Source of the DNA: DASYSL01 sp036003365
Lineage (GTDB): Bacteria > Eisenbacteria > RBG-16-71-46 > DASYSL01
NCBI GenBank assembly: GCA_036003365.1
Contig: DASYSL010000192.1
Location: 1 to 24,118, forward strand
DNA: 24,118 bases
Direction: 5' to 3'
Below, piece by piece: positions 7,186-14,556 of the stretch (positions are counted from its first letter, which is position 1; the number at the start of each line of letters is the position of its first letter). The translations under genes and the position numbers were made by a program. The notes below the pieces were generated by a model that was not told where the DNA came from, ran no database searches, and saw nothing but the letters and a program-made list of their open reading frames with translations.

Positions 7186-8606
7186 CGATGGGAAACGGGC
7201 AGGGAAGCGGTGCGCTCGATCGCCGCCCACAATCCTCGCGCCTTCTCCCAGACTTCGCGATATTCGGCGTCCACGTCCGAGTCGAGCACGATGCCGCCGC
7301 CGGCGGGGAAGACGATGCGATCACCGCGCAAGGTGGCAGTACGGATGGCGACTGAGAGATCGAAGTCGCCGTTGTCGCCGATCCAGCCGAGCGCGCCCGT
7401 GTACACGCCGCGCGCATGCGGCTCCAGCTCGGCGAGCACCTCCATGGCGCGCACCTTGGGGGCCCCGGTGATCGAGCCGGCCGGAAACCCGGCCCGCACG
7501 GCGTCCAGGGGCGAATGGCCAGGCAGCTCGTCGGCCACGACCGTCGACGTCAGGTGGTGCACGGTGGCGAACGATTCGAGGGCCCACGCCTCGTCGACGC
7601 GCACGCTGCCGAAGCGGGACACGCGCCCCAAATCGTTGCGATGCACGTCGACGATCATGACGTGCTCGGCGCGATCCTTGGCGCTCGCGAGCAGCTCGCG
7701 GGCCAGGGCCTCGTCCTCGACCGTGTCGCGTCCACGGCGACGCGTGCCCTTGATGGGTCGCGTGACCAGGCGTGAGCCGCGCCGCGACAGGAACAACTCG
7801 GGTGAAGAGGAGACGACGGAGAAATCTTCTCCGGCGAGCAGGGCGGCGCGCGGCGCCGGATTGCTTTCGCGCAAGGCGCGGTAGAGAGCGTGCGACTCGA
7901 TCTCGCGGCGGGCCGAGAAAGAAACTGTCAGGTTGGCCTGGTACAGGTCTCCTTGGACGAGATACTCGTGCAGCCGAGCGAAGCGGCGTCCGTATTCCGC
8001 GCGATCCAGGCTGGCCTCGAGGCCCTCGGCAAGCGGAGGCAGGGCGCCGAGAGTCGCGGGCTGGCCGATCGCCGGCTGCGCCTCGTCACGCGCCAGCGCC
8101 TGGTGCCACCACGCGCGAGCGCCTTCGAGGCGCTCCTGTGAGCGCGCGCACACGAAGGCGCGTCGCTTGCGATGATCGAGCGCGAAGACCACGTCGGCGA
8201 GCACCCAGCGTGCGAGCGGCACGCCCGGATCGCGCGACTCGAGCCCCGGCAAACGCTCGAGCGTGGTGGCCAGCTCGTAGGCAAAGTAGCCCACCGCGCC
8301 CCCGCGAAAGGGCGGTAGAGAATCATCGAGATCGCGCTCGGCCGCGTCCACGGTGAGCGCCTGCTCGAGCCCCCGCCACGGGTCGTTCGCAAGATCGCGC
8401 GCCGAATCCCCGCGGCGCGAGAGCCAGCCCCCGCGAGGAGTCCATTCGAGAACGCGCTCGGGATCCCACGCCAGAAAAGACCAGCGATCGCCGGCCGTGG
8501 CGCGCTCCTGGCTTTCGAGCCAGGCGGCGTAAGGTCCCGCCGTGCCCGAAGTGGGCAGCGAGTCGTGATGGGGGTAGGCGACTTCCTCGATCAGGCGGCC
8601 GGACAT
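7182..8606 (-). CDS. pabB: Aminodeoxychorismate synthase component I
   Basis: PabB aminates chorismate to 4-amino-4-deoxychorismate with ammonia from its glutamine amidotransferase partner (PabA, not in this window). The 474-residue protein has the chorismate-binding domain in its C-terminal half: GDLYQANLTVSF (about 219), SSSPELFLSRRG, PIKGTRRRG with Lys286, MIVDVHRNDLGRV, TVHHLTSTV, GSITGAPKVRAMEV and GGGIVLDSD. PIKGT rather than PIAGT separates PabB from anthranilate and isochorismate enzymes. The N-terminal part has PFRGGAVGYFAYEL, typical of the family. There is no good Shine-Dalgarno before ATG 8606, but a tiny ORF with a strong one ends 15 nt upstream, so translation may be coupled to it. 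Confidence 0.94.
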   Translation of the reverse strand: MSGRLIEEVAYPHHDSLPTSGTAGPYAAWLESQERATAGDRWSFLAWDPERVLEWTPRGGWLSRRGDSARDLANDPWRGLEQALTVDAAERDLDDSLPPFRGGAVGYFAYELATTLERLPGLESRDPGVPLARWVLADVVFALDHRKRRAFVCARSQERLEGARAWWHQALARDEAQPAIGQPATLGALPPLAEGLEASLDRAEYGRRFARLHEYLVQGDLYQANLTVSFSARREIESHALYRALRESNPAPRAALLAGEDFSVVSSSPELFLSRRGSRLVTRPIKGTRRRGRDTVEDEALARELLASAKDRAEHVMIVDVHRNDLGRVSRFGSVRVDEAWALESFATVHHLTSTVVADELPGHSPLDAVRAGFPAGSITGAPKVRAMEVLAELEPHARGVYTGALGWIGDNGDFDLSVAIRTATLRGDRIVFPAGGGIVLDSDVDAEYREVWEKARGLWAAIERTASLPVSHR

Positions 8607-8621
8607 GGATGGGCTCGCGCG

Positions 8622-8651
8622 TCAGGCCTGCATGGGATAGAAACGCTGCAT
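8622..8651 (-). CDS. Candidate 9-residue leader peptide (MQRFYPMQA) before pabB
   Basis: On the minus strand GGAGG (forward 8659-8663) lies 7 nt before ATG 8651, and the reading frame closes with TGA at 8624-8622 after nine codons. The pabB start is 15 nt further on and lacks a ribosome-binding site of its own. The peptide has adjacent Phe and Tyr codons; Phe and Tyr are end products of chorismate, which PabB consumes. A role in coupling or attenuation is inference. I did not find a convincing terminator/antiterminator pair between it and pabB, so simple translational coupling is the more modest reading. Confidence 0.4.
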   Translation of the reverse strand: MQRFYPMQA

Positions 8652-9001
8652 TGCCGAGCCTCCGGAGCGTTGAGCGGGCCACTGGAAGAGAGACCGGAGG
8701 GTAACAAAACGGTGGGCAACAGAAGAGGGCGGGGTGTCGAGCACGCTCGGACCGAAGAGGGCCGCACTCTTCGAGAATTTTGCGCGTCGATCCCGCCCTC
8801 GTCTGGGCGCTGCGATGTCGAAGGATGAAGACCTGAACCGCAACGCGACTACAACGACATGATGCACACGTTCGTGAAGCTTTGTGTCATGGGAGCGCCA
8901 AGTGGAGCATGGGTTGACGTTTTCTTGACGGCCAGATTACGTAACATTTCGCGGATCCAAAGTTGGGATGGGCTTCGCGAATGCTGCAGGAGCGAAGGCT
9001 C
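8652..9001. other. Intergenic region between divergent pabB and the membrane/TPR gene
   Basis: These 350 bp must hold promoters for both directions. I see a 9-bp perfect inverted repeat (GAGGGCGGG at 8725-8733 with CCCGCCCTC at 8792-8800, a 58-nt loop) of unknown role, and a plus-strand TTGACG promoter near 8914. An open frame of 81 codons on the minus strand (8622-8867) lacks a ribosome-binding site and family motifs, so I do not call it. Confidence 0.5.
8914..8943 (+). promoter_or_regulatory. Candidate promoter for the membrane/TPR gene (TTGACG)
   Basis: TTGACG at 8914-8919 is followed after 17-18 nt by TTACGT/TACGTA around 8937-8943. A second TTGACG occurs at 8925-8930, making an 11-bp-spaced direct repeat that could be chance or an overlapping regulator site. 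The leader would be about 50 nt. Confidence 0.45.
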
Positions 9002-10801
9002 ATGAGCACACCGATTCTGAGAGAGAGAAGTGGAACAAGCGAAGTCGCGTTGCTGTTCGCGCTTTCGCTTCCACTCCTCTTGCGCGCGTGGGCGAGTGTC
9101 CATCCCGGAGCATGGTTGTGGGGTTTCCACGAGCTGCGCTACTTGCCGGTGTGGGCTTGGCTCTTATGGGCCGTGGCCGCGGCGGCGATCTTCGTCACGC
9201 CGAAGAGCACTCGGTCGGATCGCCGCCCGATACGCGCATACGTCGTCGCGGCCGTGCTCGCGACCGTGATGTTGGTGCTGGTGTTGCCGGACCGCGTCCA
9301 GTTCGTGGGCGATTTCCTCCTGCGTCAGGGCACGGCCGAAGAATCTCTGCCGCCCTCGGCGCTTTTCCCGCAAGCCTTGCCGCTGGACATCTTCCTCCAC
9401 GTTGCGCTGCCGACGTGGATCAATCAGAACATGCACGCGCCACCCGCGGTGGCGAGCCGGATCTTGGACGCGCTCGAGGCCGGAGCGCTGGTTCTGCTCG
9501 GATTCGCGTTCGCGCGTCGGGGAGGGCTCAAAGGCAAAGAAGCGTTGGCTTGCGCGGTGCTCGTGAGCTGGGGCGGCTGGCTTGCGCTCTTCACCGGGTA
9601 CAGCAAGGCGTTCACCGAAATGAGCCTGCTCGTGGTGGCCTGTGCCATCTCGGGCGTGGACGCGCTGCGCGGCGAGCGCAGGGGCTACTTCTACTTGTGT
9701 CTGGCGGTCGCGGCGGGATTCGCGATTCACCGCTCAGCCGTCGGATTCCTGCCCGCGCTCGCGTATGTCTCGTGGCACGCGCTGCGCGCGGCACCCGTGG
9801 CCAAGCCGCCGCGCGCGAAGAAGGACAAAGCCAAGACCAAGGCCAAGGAGCCGATCGTGCCGCCATGGCTGCCGCTGCTCCTTCCTTTGGTGGCGCTGGC
9901 GCTCGCGCTCCCCAAGATGATCATGAGCGCCACCAAGCTCGACACGGCTCACTTCGCGGCGCGCGGCGAGGGCTTTGTGTCTGTCGTGCGGGACTTGGTG
10001 GCGCCCCTGCACCTGCTCGATCTCATCAATCTCTTGATCTTCCTCATGCCGCTCGTGGCTCTCTTGCTCGTGCCGGCGCCGCGTGAGGGTCGTCCCGGCC
10101 CTTGGAGCAAGCGTGAGTGGATCTACCTGGTGATGCTGGGGGCGCCGTTTTGGGTGATCACCTTGGTCTTGCGGCCGGCGCAAGGCATTCCGCGCGACTT
10201 CGACGTGTTCGCGACCCCAGGGGTGGCGCTCGCGGTGATGGTCGCGGCGCGTATGGCGCGGGTGTGGCACGCCGCGCCGGGGACCGCGCGCTTTGCCGGG
10301 GCGGTCATCGCCGGGGCCATGGTTCCGGTGTTGCTCACCCTCTGGCTCTCGGCGGATCTCACGCGCGGGCTCGTGCGCGTGAACGCGCTGGCCGATGGGC
10401 CGCCGCTGCGCTCCGAGAGCGAGCGTGGCTTGTGGCGCGAATATCTGGGCGCGCGCTACCACCGCGCCAAGCGCTACAAGGAGGCCACGGCGGAGTTCGC
10501 GCAGGCAGCCTCTCTCGCGCCGAGTCCGAACATTTTGGCCTCGTGGGGCATGGCGGCGCGCTGGGCGGGGGATCGCGAGTCGGAAGAGCGCGCGTTCACG
10601 ATCTTGCTGCAGCGCGTGCCGGCCGATCGCATCGCGGTGCGGGCGGCGGCGTACACCGGGCTCGCGCGCCTCGCCTACGAGCGCGGCGAGGTCGACAAGG
10701 CCAAGGGCCTGCTCACGCAAGCGCTGCAGCTCGATCCGCAGGACCGGGATGCGCGGGGGCTCGCGGCGCGCATCGTGGCGGGGGCCCCGGCGGGGCCGTA
10801 G
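9002..10801 (+). CDS. Polytopic membrane protein with C-terminal TPR-like repeats, function unknown
   Basis: I do not recognise a specific family. The 599-residue protein has many hydrophobic segments across about residues 15-455 (for example VALLFALSLPLLLRAW, VVAAVLATVMLVLVLP and LLLPLVALALAL), broken near residue 280 by a very basic loop (PPRAKKDKAKTKAKEP). The soluble C-terminus (about 475-590) looks like two or three TPR units, e.g. YHRAKRYKEATAEFAQAASL and ARLAYERGEVDKAKGLLTQAL. The overall plan resembles GT-C-type integral membrane glycosyltransferases and related TPR-tailed membrane proteins, but I see no clear DxD or DE catalytic motif in the first loop. The start is ATG 9002, with AGGAG nine bases upstream. 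The amidohydrolase follows after 35 bp and may be co-transcribed. Confidence 0.8.
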   Translation: MSTPILRERSGTSEVALLFALSLPLLLRAWASVHPGAWLWGFHELRYLPVWAWLLWAVAAAAIFVTPKSTRSDRRPIRAYVVAAVLATVMLVLVLPDRVQFVGDFLLRQGTAEESLPPSALFPQALPLDIFLHVALPTWINQNMHAPPAVASRILDALEAGALVLLGFAFARRGGLKGKEALACAVLVSWGGWLALFTGYSKAFTEMSLLVVACAISGVDALRGERRGYFYLCLAVAAGFAIHRSAVGFLPALAYVSWHALRAAPVAKPPRAKKDKAKTKAKEPIVPPWLPLLLPLVALALALPKMIMSATKLDTAHFAARGEGFVSVVRDLVAPLHLLDLINLLIFLMPLVALLLVPAPREGRPGPWSKREWIYLVMLGAPFWVITLVLRPAQGIPRDFDVFATPGVALAVMVAARMARVWHAAPGTARFAGAVIAGAMVPVLLTLWLSADLTRGLVRVNALADGPPLRSESERGLWREYLGARYHRAKRYKEATAEFAQAASLAPSPNILASWGMAARWAGDRESEERAFTILLQRVPADRIAVRAAAYTGLARLAYERGEVDKAKGLLTQALQLDPQDRDARGLAARIVAGAPAGP

Positions 10802-10836
10802 CGCGGCCATCCCGCGGTGTGGCATGGTGCCGCACC

Positions 10837-12177
10837 GTGGCCGAGAACACGATTTATCATGGCGGCACGATCGTCGCCCTCGACGACGCGAGCACCGTCC
10901 TCACGGGAGACGTGCTCGTCCAGGATGGAGTCATCCGGGCGATCGGCGGCCCTTTCGACTCTCCCGAATCCTCCGGCGCCGCGCGCGTCGACTGCACGGA
11001 CGCTCTCGTCGTCCCGGGCTTCGTCCAGGCCCACGTCCATCTGAGCCAGGCGCTCTTCCGCGGCCTGGCCGAGGAAGCCGATCTCCTGCGCTGGCTCGAG
11101 CGCAAGATCTGGCCCTTCGAGGCCGCGCACACTGCCGAGTCGTTGCGCGCCTCGGCGCGGCTCGGCCTCGCCGAGATGATCCGCACCGGCACCACGACCG
11201 TCTGCGACATGGGCGCCATGCGCCACGCCGAAGTGCTGGCGCACACGGTCGAGGAGTCGGGTGTGCGCGCGGTGGTGTCGCGCCTGCTCATGGATCAGGG
11301 GCATGCTGTGCCGCCCGCATTGGTGGAGCGCGCGTCCAAGAGTCTGCAGGACGCGCAAGCGCTGGCGCGGCGCTTCGACGGCGCAGACGGCGGACGCTTG
11401 CGCTTCGCCCTGGCGCCGCGCTTCGTGCTCTCGTGCTCGGGCGATCTCCTGCGCCAGGTGGCGGCCGCCAGCAAAGAGAACGGTTGGCTCGTGCACACGC
11501 ATCTGAACGAGAGCAAGAACGAGATCGCCGCCACCGAGAAAGCGCTCGGCCGCGGCACGGTGGCGTACTTCGACGAGCTCGGGCTCTTGTCCGAGCGCTT
11601 CATCGCGGCGCACGGCGTTTGGTTCATCGACTGGGAGCGCGCCTGTCTCGCCGCGCGCAAGTCCTCGATCACCCACTGCCCGAGCGCCAACTTCAAGCTC
11701 GGCTCGGGACTCTGCGACACCAAAGCCCTGGTGGACGGGGGCGTGACCGTTGGCCTCGGCGCCGACGGCTTGCCGTGCAACAACCGCGCGGACGCTTTCG
11801 AAGAGATGCGGCTCGCGGGACTCCTGTCGCGGCTCCTGCACGGCGAGCAGGCGCTGTCCTCGGAGCGCATCCTGCGCATGGCGACCATCGAAGGCGCGCG
11901 CGCTCTGGGATTTGCCGGGCGCACGGGCTCGATCGAGGTCGGCAAGCGCGCCGATCTCGTGGTCGTCGACCACACGGGCACGGGCGGCACGCTGCTCGAA
12001 GGCACAAGCGTGTACGACGCGCTCGTTTACCAGCTGAGCGCCGCTCACGTGCGCGCCGTGTGCGTGGACGGGCGTTTGCTCTATCGCAACGGCGAGCTTC
12101 TCTTCGCCGACGAGACCGAGATCCTGGCCCAGGCCCAGGTCGAGCGCGTCGCGTTGATGCGCCGCGCGCGCGTGTAG
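10837..12177 (+). CDS. Metal-dependent amidohydrolase / deaminase (MtaD-TrzA-like)
   Basis: This 446-residue enzyme belongs to the amidohydrolase superfamily, subgroup of aminohydrolases that deaminate or dechlorinate purine- or triazine-like rings. It has the metal ligands in order: HVH (His66, His68) in GFVQAHVHLSQ, HTHLNESKNE with the metal His and proton-shuttle Glu, AAHGVWF with the next His, and the Asp in GLGADGLPCNN. CPSANFKLGSG is the usual substrate-side loop. The C-terminal IEVGKRADLVVVD strand returns to the small composite beta-domain begun by the N-terminus. S-adenosylhomocysteine/methylthioadenosine deaminase is the likeliest kind of activity, but substrate cannot be read from sequence. 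GTG 10837 fits the domain start; GTG 10819 is possible, and neither has a strong ribosome-binding site. Confidence 0.87.
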   Translation: MAENTIYHGGTIVALDDASTVLTGDVLVQDGVIRAIGGPFDSPESSGAARVDCTDALVVPGFVQAHVHLSQALFRGLAEEADLLRWLERKIWPFEAAHTAESLRASARLGLAEMIRTGTTTVCDMGAMRHAEVLAHTVEESGVRAVVSRLLMDQGHAVPPALVERASKSLQDAQALARRFDGADGGRLRFALAPRFVLSCSGDLLRQVAAASKENGWLVHTHLNESKNEIAATEKALGRGTVAYFDELGLLSERFIAAHGVWFIDWERACLAARKSSITHCPSANFKLGSGLCDTKALVDGGVTVGLGADGLPCNNRADAFEEMRLAGLLSRLLHGEQALSSERILRMATIEGARALGFAGRTGSIEVGKRADLVVVDHTGTGGTLLEGTSVYDALVYQLSAAHVRAVCVDGRLLYRNGELLFADETEILAQAQVERVALMRRARV

Positions 12178-12244
12178 AATCCCTGCCGCCACAACCTCTG
12201 GTTTGTTATCTTTTGCGCGTGAGAAAGGGGAGATCGAGGCCCGA

Positions 12245-13999
12245 ATGAATCTGGTCCCGCCCGGTACCGCAACCGAGCCGCTCATCGCGTATTTCTCGAT
12301 GGAAGTGGCTCTCGAGAGCACGATTCCCACCTACAGCGGCGGTCTCGGCGTCTTGGCCGGAGACACGCTGCGGAGCGCCGCCGACCTCGGCTTGCCGGTG
12401 ATCGGCGTGACGCTCGTGCACCGCAAGGGCTACTTCGTCCAGGTGCTCGACCCCCAAGGCTGGCAGAGCGAGGAGCCCGCCGAGTGGAAGCCCGAGGAGC
12501 ACCTCGAGGAAGTCGGCCGCACCTGCCAGCTCACCATCGGCGGCCGCACGGTGAGCGTGCGCGCCTGGCGCTACCGCATCACCGGCGTCACCGGACACAC
12601 CGTGGACGTGCTCCTCCTCGACACCGATCTGCCGCAGAACCATCCCGACGATCGCCGCTTCACCGACTATCTCTACGGCGGTGACGCGCACTACCGGCTG
12701 TGCCAGGAGCTCGTGCTCGGCGTCGGCGGCGTGCGCATGCTGCGCGCCCTCGGTTACCGGCGCATCGGCCGCTACCACATGAACGAGGGCCACTCGGCGC
12801 TGCTCGCGCTCGACCTCTTCGCCGACGAGCTGGACGGGGGATCCGACGACCACGAGCACGCGATCGAGGAAGTGCGCCGCCTGTGCGTGTTCACCACGCA
12901 CACGCCGGTGTCGGCCGGGCATGACGAGTTCCCGGCCGATCTCGTGCGCGACGTGCTGACGCCCACCCAGCAGGAGAACCTGGACAAGGTGCAGCTGCCG
13001 TCGAAGGACCTCAACATGACGCGGCTGGCGCTGCATCTGAGCGGCTTCGTGAACGGGGTCACCAAGCGCCACGCGGCCCTCTCGCGTCAGATGTTCCCGG
13101 GATTTCCGTTTCAATCGATCACCAATGGCGTGCACTCGGGCACGTGGACCGCACCCTCGTTCCAGAAGATCTTCGACGAGCACATGCCCGACTGGCGCTG
13201 CGACAATCTCGGGCTGCGCCACGCCTTCAACATCCCGTGCGAGCAAATCTGGGAGGCGCACGTCACCGAGAAGCGCCGCCTGCTCGAGACCGTGCACGAG
13301 CTCACCGGCGAAGCCTTCGACGTCGACGCCTTCACCATGGGCTTCGCGCGGCGCGCCACCAGCTACAAGCGCCTGCATCTCCTCCTGCGCGATCCGCAGC
13401 GCCTGCGCCGGCTCGGCGCTCTGTGGGGCAAGATCCAGATCATCTATGCCGGCAAGGCGCATCCGCGCGATCAGGAAGGCAAGGAGCTGATCCACCACAT
13501 TGTCGAGGCGCATGACGAGCTCGGACCCGATCTGCGCATTGTCTACCTGCCCAACTACGACATGGAATTGGCGCAGCGTCTCACCGCGGGTGTCGACTTG
13601 TGGATGAACACGCCGCGCCCGCCGCTCGAGGCCAGCGGCACGAGCGGCATGAAGGCGGCGCACAACGGCGTGCCGAGCCTGAGCGTGCTCGACGGCTGGT
13701 GGCTCGAGGGCCACGTCGAGGCGGTGACCGGCTGGGCCATCGGCCACCGCGATCACGGCACCGTGCAGGACCGCGGCGACGAGGCCGACGCCAACGATCT
13801 CTATCGCGCCCTCGAAGAGAGCATCTTGCCGCTCTACTACGACGAGCCCGAGCGCTGGCGCGAGCTGATGCGCTTCGTCATCGGTCTCAACGCTTCGTAC
13901 TTCAATACGCAGCGCATGGTGCAGGAGTACGTGGTGGCCGCCTACCGCGAAGCGCTCCTGGCCTCGTCCGAAGCCGTCGAGACCGAGCCCGCGACATGA
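12245..13999 (+). CDS. glgP: Alpha-glucan phosphorylase, short (TIGR02094-type) form
   Basis: This GT35 enzyme releases glucose-1-phosphate from the non-reducing ends of glycogen or maltodextrin with PLP as cofactor. At 584 residues it is the short form that lacks much of the N-terminal region of classical (about 800 residue) phosphorylases. Visible motifs: IAYFSMEVALESTIPTYSGG at the start, YHMNEGHSALL, FTTHTPVSAGHDEF, SITNGVHSGTW, RRATSYKRL, IYAGKAHPRD, and the PLP site EASGTSGMKAAHNG with Lys470. The DGWWLEG motif follows, as expected for this group. GAGG lies a few bases before ATG 12245. The stop overlaps the next gene's start (ATGA). No other glycogen gene is in the window. The family call is firm; the preferred glucan is not known. 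Confidence 0.95.
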   Translation: MNLVPPGTATEPLIAYFSMEVALESTIPTYSGGLGVLAGDTLRSAADLGLPVIGVTLVHRKGYFVQVLDPQGWQSEEPAEWKPEEHLEEVGRTCQLTIGGRTVSVRAWRYRITGVTGHTVDVLLLDTDLPQNHPDDRRFTDYLYGGDAHYRLCQELVLGVGGVRMLRALGYRRIGRYHMNEGHSALLALDLFADELDGGSDDHEHAIEEVRRLCVFTTHTPVSAGHDEFPADLVRDVLTPTQQENLDKVQLPSKDLNMTRLALHLSGFVNGVTKRHAALSRQMFPGFPFQSITNGVHSGTWTAPSFQKIFDEHMPDWRCDNLGLRHAFNIPCEQIWEAHVTEKRRLLETVHELTGEAFDVDAFTMGFARRATSYKRLHLLLRDPQRLRRLGALWGKIQIIYAGKAHPRDQEGKELIHHIVEAHDELGPDLRIVYLPNYDMELAQRLTAGVDLWMNTPRPPLEASGTSGMKAAHNGVPSLSVLDGWWLEGHVEAVTGWAIGHRDHGTVQDRGDEADANDLYRALEESILPLYYDEPERWRELMRFVIGLNASYFNTQRMVQEYVVAAYREALLASSEAVETEPAT

Positions 14000-14556
14000 C
14001 CGTGCCGGGCATCCAGGGACCGCGCGTGCGCCTGGTCCCATTCGAGCGCGAATACGTCGATCACGTGTTGCGCTGGTTCAACGATCCCCAGGTGCTGCGC
14101 TTCACCAAGCGCGTGATGCCGCTCCACCGCCTGCAGGAAGAGAAGTACGTCGACCAGATGGCGGAGAGCAAGGACGACATCGTGTGGATGATCCTCGACG
14201 AGAACGCGAGCCCGATCGGCGTCTCCGGGATCCATCGCATCGACTGGGCCAACCGCAATGCGCGCACCGGCACCGTGCTCGGCGAGCGCAGCGTGTGGGG
14301 CAAGGGCTACGGCACGGAAGTCATGCAGCTTCGCACGGGGTGGGCGTTCGAGGAGCTGGGCATGCACCGGCTGCAGAGCGAGTGCTTCGCCGAGAACACG
14401 GCGAGCCGGCGCTGTCTCGAGAAGGCGGGCTACAAGCTCATCGGCGTGGCGCGCCGCCGCATGTGGCGCAATGCCGCCTGGCACGATCTCTATCTCTTCG
14501 ACATCCTGGACGACGATTGGTTCGCCGCGCATCCGCGCGCGGCGCGGCCCGCCTAG
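13996..14556 (+). CDS. GNAT-family N-acetyltransferase (RimJ/RimL-like)
   Basis: This 186-residue protein has the layout of RimJ/RimL-type acetyltransferases, which acetylate protein N-termini or small amines with acetyl-CoA. It begins GPRVRLVPFEREYVDHVLRW and has the central strand PIGVSGIHRIDWANRNA. The acetyl-CoA site is VWGKGYGTEVMQLRTGWAFE, and the C-terminal ECFAENTASRRCLEKAGYKL is the usual motif B. The substrate is unknown. ATG 13996 overlaps the glgP stop, so it is probably translated together with the phosphorylase. Its stop and that of sppA, which is convergent, share the palindrome CTAG at 14553-14556. Confidence 0.91.
   Translation: MTVPGIQGPRVRLVPFEREYVDHVLRWFNDPQVLRFTKRVMPLHRLQEEKYVDQMAESKDDIVWMILDENASPIGVSGIHRIDWANRNARTGTVLGERSVWGKGYGTEVMQLRTGWAFEELGMHRLQSECFAENTASRRCLEKAGYKLIGVARRRMWRNAAWHDLYLFDILDDDWFAAHPRAARPA

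Noticed and set aside
8622..8867. 81-codon minus-strand frame ending before pabB
   Set aside because: No ribosome-binding site at its ATG and no recognisable pattern; only its last nine codons have a good start signal of their own.
12206..14041. Open frame of 611 codons on the minus strand opposite glgP
   Set aside because: It mirrors the glgP codons in a GC-rich genome, has low-complexity Arg/Ala/Val/His-rich content and shows no family motif, while glgP is unmistakable.
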